A stretch of 6,370 bases of DNA from NCBI GenBank assembly GCA_014728975.1, contig WJKQ01000034.1, forward strand, positions 1 through 6,370, in the 5' to 3' direction. The translations under genes and the position numbers were made by a program. The notes under the pieces were generated by a model, which saw nothing but the letters and a program-made list of their open reading frames with translations, ran no database searches and was not told the DNA's origin. The stretch is from Candidatus Peregrinibacteria bacterium (GTDB taxonomy: Bacteria > Patescibacteriota > Gracilibacteria > UBA1369 > LOWO2-01-FULL-3). This document shows, piece by piece, positions 1 to 6,038 of the stretch; positions within the stretch are counted from its first letter, which is position 1; the number at the start of each line of letters is the position of its first letter.

Positions 1-80
1 CTGGTTCTGGCACAACAGCTCATGCAGTCGCTCAACTCAATGCTGAAGATGGTGGAAATCGAAAATGTGAAGCAGCTTGA
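1..80 (+). pseudogene. mod: Type III DNA methyltransferase (Mod), motif I segment, frame-broken 3' end
   Basis: Reading from position 3, the translation begins GSGTTAHAV and continues through AEDGGNRK. This is the AdoMet-binding motif I region of type III (beta-class) adenine methyltransferases, which normally follows DPF or DPFA just upstream, so the gene enters from outside the window. In the family this block is followed by a strand such as IMVQLPE and then a long segment before the C-terminal domain. Here the frame instead runs into three unrelated residues and a TGA at 78-80. The recognisable C-terminal domain resumes at once in another frame (see the next entry). Motif identity is seen in the sequence; the conclusion that the gene is disrupted is inference, and an assembly error is an alternative. 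Confidence 0.8.
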
Positions 81-411
81 ACAGCAAATGCTTGATTTTA
101 TTGATAATGTAAGAGAAGGAGCGACCAGTGAAGATTTACTTTATGAATTGATTTTAAAGAGCGGAAAGGAACTAAATATCCCCATTGAAGAGAAAAAGGC
201 TGATGGTCAGAGTTATTTCCTCATTGGAGATGGGACTCTCGTTATTTGTCTTGCGGATAAACTGACAAAACCGCTTTTTGAGGCAATTGTGAAAGATAAA
301 CCTGAAAAAATTATTACGCTTGATCGAGCGTTTGGAAAAAACGATCAACTTAAGACAAATATCCTTCTCCAAGCGGAAAATGCAGGAGTGAAGGAGTTTA
401 AAGTTATTTAA
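22..411 (+). CDS. mod: C-terminal fragment of type III methyltransferase Mod (disrupted gene)
   Basis: This 129-aa open frame carries the Mod C-terminal domain: residues about 15-48 contain the family-like block ending DLLYELILKSG, then a GDGTLVICL segment, then a LDRAFGKNDQLKTN segment close to the C-terminus. In type III enzymes this region is outside the catalytic fold and is thought to help Mod assembly. The first 13 or so residues are only the motif I DNA read in the wrong frame, so the ATG at 22 is probably not a natural start. Other ATGs lie at 40, 49 and 88. The one at 88 is just after the TGA of the upstream frame and could be reached by translational reinitiation, but no ribosome binding site is visible. 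The fragment alone lacks motif I and the DPPY-type catalytic motif and cannot methylate. It ends in TAA 13 bases before the next gene. Confidence 0.75.
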   Translation: MQSLNSMLKMVEIENVKQLEQQMLDFIDNVREGATSEDLLYELILKSGKELNIPIEEKKADGQSYFLIGDGTLVICLADKLTKPLFEAIVKDKPEKIITLDRAFGKNDQLKTNILLQAENAGVKEFKVI

Positions 412-424
412 TTATTTTTAAGCC

Positions 425-1084
425 ATGGCGAAAAAGCAAGTTCAAAAATTAAACGGGTTAGTACATTCAGAATCCTTTTTGCAGGTCAATTTTATTAAGG
501 GTTTTAAGTATATTGATAAGGCAGGAGAAGTGGTGAATTTGTTCTATGATGAAAAGAACAATCCTCCTGTTTTTCAGATGGACAGGAATTTTCTTGTAAT
601 CCGAAAAGAGTCGCAATTAAAAGAGGAATATCGGCTTTCAATTAATAATTTTTGGGGACACTATTTATCTCCTGACGGATTAGACAAAGTTGCCACAGAT
701 TTTGAGAAAAAATGTACTGATGTCCTACCCATTGTTGATATTAAAAAAATAAACAGATTGGGCTGGAGGAATTATTTTGTATATGAATTTGACGCTGCAG
801 AAGATAATACAAAGTTTTCTTCTTTATTAAACAGGGAAGATTTAGCTCTTTCAGAGCTGTCTTTTAGCAAAAAATATGGTGATTTTATTTATAATTATAA
901 AATTCGCAAAGTTATAAAAAGTAATAAAGAAAAGACTCAGGGTGTCCTTTTCGACGTGGATTGTTACAAAGAATACGCCACTTCTTTGGATATAAATAAG
1001 ATTAAGATTGAGCTAAAAAGCATGAGAGAGGCGATCCAGTCAGCTGATTTTTTGGAGATTATAAATTTTATTTTAAGTAAGTAG
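425..1084 (+). CDS. Hypothetical protein, 219 aa, inside the type III RM locus
   Basis: I do not recognise this protein with confidence. It is soluble-looking, rich in Lys, Asp, Asn and aromatic residues, with no signal peptide or membrane segment. A mid-protein INRLGWRNYFVYEF stretch preceded by an alternating beta/alpha pattern loosely recalls the sporadic TIGR04255 family, whose members have an RIGLRY-like block; this resemblance is from memory and weak. No nuclease or ATPase motif is visible. The start at 425 follows the mod stop by 13 bases; a GGAG lies about 28 bases upstream, too far to act as a normal ribosome binding site. The gene ends in TAG, and the next gene starts three bases later in the same frame, which suggests translational coupling or a former fusion. 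Sampled lines are AT-rich (23-35% G+C by hand count), lower than dinD, in keeping with a separately acquired cargo gene. Confidence 0.75.
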   Translation: MAKKQVQKLNGLVHSESFLQVNFIKGFKYIDKAGEVVNLFYDEKNNPPVFQMDRNFLVIRKESQLKEEYRLSINNFWGHYLSPDGLDKVATDFEKKCTDVLPIVDIKKINRLGWRNYFVYEFDAAEDNTKFSSLLNREDLALSELSFSKKYGDFIYNYKIRKVIKSNKEKTQGVLFDVDCYKEYATSLDINKIKIELKSMREAIQSADFLEIINFILSK

Positions 1085-1087
1085 ATA

Positions 1088-1456
1088 ATGAAAGAATATT
1101 TAAAAGCATTTGCGGACTCGAAAATACCATCATTATTGATTGTTGGACTTTTTATTGTTGTTGGTGCCCTTTTAATAAAAGGTGAAGAATTGGCATGGAG
1201 TCCTAGCTTGATTTCTGGTGGAATATTGTTAATCTTAGGTGTTTTTTTAGGGATTCTTTCATACTCAGATCATCGCAATAAAGAACATACTGATAAAATT
1301 ATTAAATACTACAAAGATGCACTCGATTCCGTGAGTAAGACGCATTCGGCATTTGAGACAAAAGCTCAAAGTGAGCTGACAAGTAATAACTCAATGGGAA
1401 CAGAAGGCTCACAATATATAGCTCAGGATAATGGGACTGTAACTCAAGATTCATAA
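1088..1456 (+). CDS. Small two-helix membrane protein, 122 aa, unknown function
   Basis: Two hydrophobic helices are evident: residues about 13-30 (IPSLLIVGLFIVVGALLI) and about 40-58 (LISGGILLILGVFLGIL), joined by a short polar loop (KGEELAWSP). Lys residues before the first helix and Arg63/Lys65 after the second predict a hairpin with both ends in the cytoplasm. The cytoplasmic tail has a charged, probably helical part (about 63-98) and ends in a Gly/Asn/Gln/Thr-rich stretch, SQYIAQDNGTVTQ, like short tails seen on some conflict-system proteins. No enzymatic motif is seen. It starts three bases after the TAG of the preceding gene, in the same frame and without a ribosome binding site, so the pair is probably translated together. 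A membrane partner or effector of the upstream protein is possible, but this is inference from position only. Confidence 0.72.
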   Translation: MKEYLKAFADSKIPSLLIVGLFIVVGALLIKGEELAWSPSLISGGILLILGVFLGILSYSDHRNKEHTDKIIKYYKDALDSVSKTHSAFETKAQSELTSNNSMGTEGSQYIAQDNGTVTQDS

Positions 1457-1461
1457 TATCA

Positions 1462-1488
1462 TCGTTTCCCCGAGATCAGGAAAATGAT
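1462..1488 (+). repeat. Imperfect inverted repeat downstream of the membrane-protein gene
   Basis: TTTCC (1465-1469) can pair with GGAAA (1479-1483), and flanking ATC (1461-1463 region) with GAT (1486-1488), with bulges and a 9-base loop. The stem is short and is followed by CAAAAACC rather than a run of T, so a classical intrinsic terminator is unlikely. It could be a weak RNA hairpin or chance. Confidence 0.2.
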
Positions 1489-1503
1489 CAAAAACCTAAC
1501 CGT

Positions 1504-1515
1504 GTCGAATTCGAC
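1504..1515. promoter_or_regulatory. Perfect 12-bp palindrome GTCGAATTCGAC, candidate operator for dinD
   Basis: GTCGAATTCGAC is identical to its reverse complement and ends 38 bases before the dinD start codon, in the one real intergenic gap. A dimeric repressor could bind there. It does not match the E. coli LexA box (CTGT-N8-ACAG) or the Gram-positive GAAC-N4-GTTC box, although E. coli dinD is LexA-controlled and LexA boxes vary by phylum. The palindrome is seen; an operator role is inference. Confidence 0.35.
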
Positions 1516-1553
1516 CCCTTTAAAACCTTAAGAATTTAGTAACATTACATACT

Positions 1554-2396
1554 ATGCAAAAAGAACTCATACAATCATTAACGAAAAACTTTGAATCTCA
1601 TGCTCAACAGACCGAGAACGGTGTGGAGTTTTGGTTGGCCAGAGATTTACAGCATTTGCTAGGCTATACGGACTGGCGGAATTTTTTGCAGGTCGTAAAC
1701 AAAGCAAAGACTGCTTGTGAAGTCTCAGGCCAGAACATTCCGGACCATTTCGTTGACGCCAACAAAATGGTTGATCTTGGTTCTGGTAGCCAAAGAGAAG
1801 TACCAGACATAATGCTAACAAGATATGCCTGCTATTTAATTGCTCAGAACGGCGATTCGCGAAAAGAGGATATTGCCTTTGCTCAAACCTACTTTGCCGT
1901 GCAAACGCGTAAACTGGAGATCATTGAGCGTCGTTTACTGGAATCGGAGAGATTATCTGCACGCAAAAAACTGTCTGAAACCGAGAAAGAACTTTCCAGT
2001 GTTATTTTTGAGCAGACCGGAGGTGAAAAGAATTTTGCCCTCATTCGTAGCAAGGGCGATCAGGCACTTTTTGCCCATAGCACCCAACAAATGAAAAGTA
2101 AGTGGCATGTTCCCAAAGGCAGAGCTTTGGCGGATTTTGCTCCAACGATTATTTTGAAAGCTAAGGATTTTGCCACCGAAATAACCATTTTTAACGCCAG
2201 AGAAAATGGTATGAATACCGAAAGAGAAATTTCAAGCGAACACATTACAAATAATACGACTGTCCGCAAAGCATTATTGGAAAGGGGTATTCGTCCTGAA
2301 AATCTTCCACCTGAAGATGATATTAAGAAAGTAGAGAGGAAGCTTGCCTCAGAAGAGAAGAAAAGTTTAAGAGATGCTCAAAAACTTAATGACTAA
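1554..2396 (+). CDS. dinD: DNA damage-inducible protein D (DinD-like)
   Basis: The 280-aa product is close in length to E. coli DinD (about 274 aa) and aligns with it by eye over most of its length. The N-terminal part has FWLARDLQHLLGYTDWRNF (26-44; E. coli has WSARQLGKLLGYSEYRHF), then TRYACYLIAQNGD (89-101) and AQTYFAVQTRK (110-120). The N-terminal half resembles the BRO-N/KilA-type DNA-binding modules of phage antirepressors; the C-terminal half is charged and helical, with a conserved-looking NNTTVRKALLERGI block before a LPPEDDIKK segment. E. coli DinD is SOS-induced and inactivates RecA filaments; whether this homologue does so is inference. It lies six bases upstream of res, which implies co-transcription, so restriction and a RecA modulator would be made together. 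No ribosome binding site is visible; the ATG at 1554 is chosen because the conserved domain begins shortly after it. Confidence 0.93.
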   Translation: MQKELIQSLTKNFESHAQQTENGVEFWLARDLQHLLGYTDWRNFLQVVNKAKTACEVSGQNIPDHFVDANKMVDLGSGSQREVPDIMLTRYACYLIAQNGDSRKEDIAFAQTYFAVQTRKLEIIERRLLESERLSARKKLSETEKELSSVIFEQTGGEKNFALIRSKGDQALFAHSTQQMKSKWHVPKGRALADFAPTIILKAKDFATEITIFNARENGMNTEREISSEHITNNTTVRKALLERGIRPENLPPEDDIKKVERKLASEEKKSLRDAQKLND

Positions 2397-2402
2397 TAAT
2401 CT

Positions 2403-5105
2403 ATGAAACTAAAATTTGAAGCAAATCAGCAATACCAACTGGACGCAATCAATGCGATTGTAGAAACGTTTGAAGGACAGTCACTTGAGAGTGGAGACTT
2501 TGAAGTAGAAATAGCTCCTCCTGCGGATCAGCTTCAAATGGGAAATGAGTTATTGATTGGGAATAGGATTGAATTACAGGAAGAATCAATTTTGAAGAAT
2601 CTTAAGGGCATTCAAACACGTTTTAACGAAATTCATGAGAAAACCAATGATGAAACCGGAGAGAAGTTCGGAGGTATTGAATTATCGGAAAATCTTGATG
2701 GGATGAATTTTTCTGTAGAAATGGAGACGGGAACAGGAAAAACATACACGTATATCCGCACAATTCACGAGCTGAACCAAAAGTATGGATTTAAAAAGTT
2801 TATCATCGTGGTCCCAAGTATTGCGATTAAGGAAGGAACAATCAAAAATTTGGAAGTCACAAGAGAGCATTTTTCCATGCTCTACAACAATCCAAAGATG
2901 GATTTTTATGTATATGACCCGAAGAAGCGTGGGCAGCTCAAGAACTTTGCTACTACAAACGCTTTGCAGGTTTTGGTGATAAATATTGATTCCTTTGCGA
3001 AGAAAGACAGTAATATTATTTATCAGGAATCGGACTGGGGCGTGCCAATTGAATATATTAAGGCCGTTAAGCCAATAGTAATTGTGGATGAACCGCAAAA
3101 TATGGAGACCGATAAACGAAAGGAGGCAATTTCTAACTTAAATCCGCTTTGCACTCTTCGTTATTCCGCAACGCATAAACATCCTTACAACCTTCTTTAC
3201 AAACTGGATCCGGTGAGAGCTTATGATCTTGGCTTAGTTAAGAAGATTGAAGTAGATTCAGTCTTTTCAGAGGACGCATACAATGAAGCATATATCAAAG
3301 TTGTTAAGTTTGTTCGCAGAGGAAAAGGTAAAATTGCGGTTCAGCTGGAGATTGATAAGAGTGATGATTATGGGCTTCAAAAGAAAACAATCACAATGGA
3401 GCCTGGTGATGATTTATATTTGTTATCAGGGAAACGGGATGTTTATGAGGGGTTTATGCTGGAAAACATTTATTCTCAAGATGGATATATTGAATTTTCT
3501 AACGGGAAGACTTTTTATCTAGGGCAAAAAGACGAAGGGCTTCACGAAGATCTCATCAAATATCAAATTAAAAAGACAGTAGAGAACCATTTTGAGAAAG
3601 AAGCAAAATTAAAGGATAAAGGCATTAAAGTGCTTTCATTAATCTTTATTGATCGAGTTGCAAATTATCGGAGCTATTCAGAAAATGGATTCGTTAAGGG
3701 AAAGTTTGCAGAATGGTTTGAGGAATCGTATCGTGAAATGCAGTCAAAGCCCAAATTCAAAGGGGTGCTTACGCATTCAGCTGATGAAGTTCATAATGGT
3801 TACTTTGCAGCGGACAAAAAGACAGGACAATGGAAAGATTCAAGGGATACCAAGGGAGAAGGAGGTAAGTCAAAGGATGATGAGCAGACCTACGAGCTGA
3901 TAATGAAAGAAAAAGAAAAATTATTGGATGCAAAAACACCTCTGAGGTTTATTTTTAGCCATTCCGCTTTGCGTGAAGGTTGGGATAATCCAAATGTTTT
4001 TCAAATTTGCACGCTTAACGAAACACGTTCGGATATGAAGAAGAGACAGGAAATAGGGCGTGGACTAAGATTGCCAGTGAATCAGGGCGGTGAACGAGTC
4101 TTTGATCAAAACATAAATATTTTGACGGTTATTGCGAATGAGAGTTATGAAGATTTTGCACGAAGTTTGCAAAATGAGATCGAAGAAGAGTGCGGGGTGA
4201 GCTTTACAGGAAGGATTAAAAATAAGAAAGAACGAAGAAAGGTACAACTCAAGAAAGGATACCAGCTTGATTCGAATTTTAAGGACCTTTGGGAACGGAT
4301 TAAGCATAGAACGAGGTATTCAGTCGATTATGACACTGAAGAGCTTGTACGGGAAAGTGTGAAGCTTTTGAGCGAAATCACTGTTGCCCGACCAAAAATT
4401 AGTAATGTGAGAGTAAGAATTGAGATGGATGAAAAGGGGCTGGGAACGGAAGTTATCACAAGCAGTGGCCAGATGATTGATGATGAAAGAATACTTTCCG
4501 TGATTCCTGATGTTATTAGCGGAATCCAAGGAAGAACCAAGCTAACAAAAGCAACTATTTACCAGATTTTGAAAGAATCAGGGAAAATTGAAGATATTTT
4601 GATCAATCCTCAACAATTACTGGATGAGGCAAGTTTGCTGATCAATGAGGCCTTGAAGAAAATGATGGTTGATGGAATTAAATATGAAAAAATCGCAGGC
4701 GAAGAATGGGAAATGCAGAGATTTGAAAATGAAGAATTAGAAGGTTATTTAAACAAAATGGTGGAGGTAAAGAACCAAGGCAAAACCTTATACGATTATA
4801 TTGTAGTTGATTCTGTGGGAGTAGAAGGCCGATTTGCTAAAGATCTCGAAAGTCGAGAGGATGTGAAGTTCTACATTAAACTTCCATGGTGGTTTAAAAT
4901 CGATACTCCGATTGGTGGCTATAATCCCGACTGGGCGATTGTTTTTGAGAATGATAAGCGGGTTTATTTTGTAGCGGAAACAAAGTCAGCCGGTGAAATA
5001 AGAGAAAGTGAACAAATGAGAATTCAATGTGGTAAAGCACATTTCGAGCAACTCGATGACGTACGTTTTGAACGTGTGGAGAAAGTCGAGGAGATAGCAC
5101 TTTAA
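2403..5105 (+). CDS. res: Type III restriction enzyme, Res subunit (SF2 helicase-nuclease)
   Basis: Res is the ATP-driven translocase and nuclease of type III RM systems and acts only in complex with Mod. All expected motifs are present in the 900-aa product: Walker A ETGTGKT (108-114, Lys113), motif II DEPQ (229-232) in place of DEAD/DEAH, motif III SAT (255-257), the HSALREGWDNP block (520-530) and motif VI QEIGRGLRLP (549-558, Arg553 and Arg556). The C-terminal nuclease is a PD-(D/E)xK fold with NPDW (Asp843) and ETK (Glu859, Lys861), preceded by a VEGRFAKDLE helix (about 807-816). Length is slightly below the usual 950-1000 aa, but no domain is missing. The frame is intact, with no sign of decay. 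It begins six bases after dinD and ends 12 bases before the AlbA_2 gene. With mod apparently broken upstream, activity would require another Mod; a free Res is expected to be inactive. Confidence 0.96.
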   Translation: MKLKFEANQQYQLDAINAIVETFEGQSLESGDFEVEIAPPADQLQMGNELLIGNRIELQEESILKNLKGIQTRFNEIHEKTNDETGEKFGGIELSENLDGMNFSVEMETGTGKTYTYIRTIHELNQKYGFKKFIIVVPSIAIKEGTIKNLEVTREHFSMLYNNPKMDFYVYDPKKRGQLKNFATTNALQVLVINIDSFAKKDSNIIYQESDWGVPIEYIKAVKPIVIVDEPQNMETDKRKEAISNLNPLCTLRYSATHKHPYNLLYKLDPVRAYDLGLVKKIEVDSVFSEDAYNEAYIKVVKFVRRGKGKIAVQLEIDKSDDYGLQKKTITMEPGDDLYLLSGKRDVYEGFMLENIYSQDGYIEFSNGKTFYLGQKDEGLHEDLIKYQIKKTVENHFEKEAKLKDKGIKVLSLIFIDRVANYRSYSENGFVKGKFAEWFEESYREMQSKPKFKGVLTHSADEVHNGYFAADKKTGQWKDSRDTKGEGGKSKDDEQTYELIMKEKEKLLDAKTPLRFIFSHSALREGWDNPNVFQICTLNETRSDMKKRQEIGRGLRLPVNQGGERVFDQNINILTVIANESYEDFARSLQNEIEEECGVSFTGRIKNKKERRKVQLKKGYQLDSNFKDLWERIKHRTRYSVDYDTEELVRESVKLLSEITVARPKISNVRVRIEMDEKGLGTEVITSSGQMIDDERILSVIPDVISGIQGRTKLTKATIYQILKESGKIEDILINPQQLLDEASLLINEALKKMMVDGIKYEKIAGEEWEMQRFENEELEGYLNKMVEVKNQGKTLYDYIVVDSVGVEGRFAKDLESREDVKFYIKLPWWFKIDTPIGGYNPDWAIVFENDKRVYFVAETKSAGEIRESEQMRIQCGKAHFEQLDDVRFERVEKVEEIAL

Positions 5106-5117
5106 TCTACTCAATTA

Positions 5118-6029
5118 ATGATTGATAAAATTAAGCAATTTTTGTTTTCAGGATCTGAGGATATGGATTTACAAGACTTCATTGATTTAGCAAGTATTGG
5201 AGAAACAAACTTGGTTGAAAGGAAATCAATTCGTTTGTTTGATGATCTAAATGGAAATAAAGACAAGATAAAGGAAAAATTATCTCAAGCAATGAGTGCA
5301 TTCGGGAATTATACAGGAGGATTTTTACTGTGGGGTGTTGATGATAATTCTGGGAATATTGAAGAAGGAGTAGATAATAATTTTGGAAGTACAACAATAA
5401 AGGAATGGCTTGAGGATATTTTATGGACTTGTTGTAGTCCTTCTTACAAGGATTATTCGGTTAAAAAAGTTTTAAAGGATTCAAAATATTTGTATGCAAT
5501 TGTTTTTGGGCGAAGCTCCCTTGCTCCTCATCAGGCGAATTATGGTCAGAATAAATATCGCTATTTTTCACGAGTAGATGGTAAATCTAAGCCAATTGAT
5601 GGCGTTTTGGTAAGGGATATTTTTAACAGAGAAGAGAATGCTGAACTTGAGATTGAGCCTCAATTAATTGCTAATGGTGGGCTTAATGGAGAATTGGTGC
5701 TTGATTTAAAACTGCATAATATTTCAAATATCTCTGCAGAAAAGGTTGTGGTGATTATGACTTTATCTCAACAAGTTATTAATGGAAGCAGAGGTGGCCC
5801 ACATGTTAATCTTTCGCAGGATAAAGGACAGTTTAATACGGAGATTGTTTATCCAAAGTTACCTAAAGATATTGTTGGAAGGGAAAAAATAAAATTGAAT
5901 GAATTTGATGAAGTTAATTGTCAATTTTTGATAGTGGCCAAAAATATGCCTCTAAAGGAAGTTAATTTTAAGTTTAAGAAGGAGGCTAATAGATATTTAG
6001 TGCAAAGATTTTATATTGCACGGAGTTAA
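5118..6029 (+). CDS. AlbA_2 (Schlafen-like) domain protein with C-terminal beta-rich domain
   Basis: Residues about 28-140 match the AlbA_2 putative DNA/RNA-binding domain (PF04326): an ETNLVERKS strand with Glu34 and Lys36 in the place of the usual E-x-K, then AMSAFGNYTGG (58-68) and LLWGVDD (70-76), corresponding to the family's ISAFAN..GG..LLIGVDD. A second conserved-looking strand lies near YLYAIVFGRSS. Unlike many members there is no ATPase or winged-helix region after it. Instead residues about 185-300 form alternating hydrophobic strands (for example LVLDLKLHNIS and KVVVIMTLS) suggesting an Ig-like or beta-sandwich module I cannot name. Bacterial AlbA_2 proteins occur in defence islands, and related Schlafen proteins can be RNases, but no activity can be assigned here. 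Start: ATG 5118 gives a 13-base gap after res; ATG 5163 (residue 16) has an AGGA nine bases upstream and is a possible alternative. Sampled lines are about 27% G+C, lower than dinD. Confidence 0.85.
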   Translation: MIDKIKQFLFSGSEDMDLQDFIDLASIGETNLVERKSIRLFDDLNGNKDKIKEKLSQAMSAFGNYTGGFLLWGVDDNSGNIEEGVDNNFGSTTIKEWLEDILWTCCSPSYKDYSVKKVLKDSKYLYAIVFGRSSLAPHQANYGQNKYRYFSRVDGKSKPIDGVLVRDIFNREENAELEIEPQLIANGGLNGELVLDLKLHNISNISAEKVVVIMTLSQQVINGSRGGPHVNLSQDKGQFNTEIVYPKLPKDIVGREKIKLNEFDEVNCQFLIVAKNMPLKEVNFKFKKEANRYLVQRFYIARS

Positions 6030-6038
6030 TAAAATTTT

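Larger units (their letters stand above)
1457..1553 (+). promoter_or_regulatory. Only sizeable intergenic gap; candidate dinD-res promoter region
   Basis: This 97-base gap is the only non-coding stretch longer than about 15 bases in the window. It separates the unknown/membrane pair from dinD and res and contains a perfect palindrome (separate entry) and an imperfect inverted repeat. The last 40 bases are AT-rich. I cannot point to a convincing -35/-10 pair, nor to the TAnnTTTG element of Bacteroidota. Placement of a promoter here rests on gap size and the palindrome, so it is inference. Confidence 0.4.

Noticed and set aside
57..80. Programmed ribosomal frameshift in mod
   Set aside because: A frameshift would join adjacent protein segments, but here the expected middle segment is absent from every frame, and there is no slippery heptamer with a downstream stem.
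78..80. TGA read as glycine (the SR1/Gracilibacteria code)
   Set aside because: Sequence after this TGA in the same frame has no Mod similarity, and long conserved genes such as res run without any internal TGA, so a standard reading of TGA fits best.
1840..2094. Alternative plus-strand open frame inside dinD
   Set aside because: It overlaps the well-matched DinD reading frame and shows no domain of its own.
2682..3098. Antisense 138-aa open frame within res
   Set aside because: It lies wholly opposite the helicase domain of a clear gene, has no recognisable motif and no start signal; it is a shadow of res codon usage.
4844..4858. Inverted repeat TCTCGA-AAG-TCGAGA
   Set aside because: A 6-bp stem inside the res nuclease region encoding the Leu-Glu-Ser-Arg-Glu stretch; too short, within coding sequence and not followed by T residues, so probably chance.
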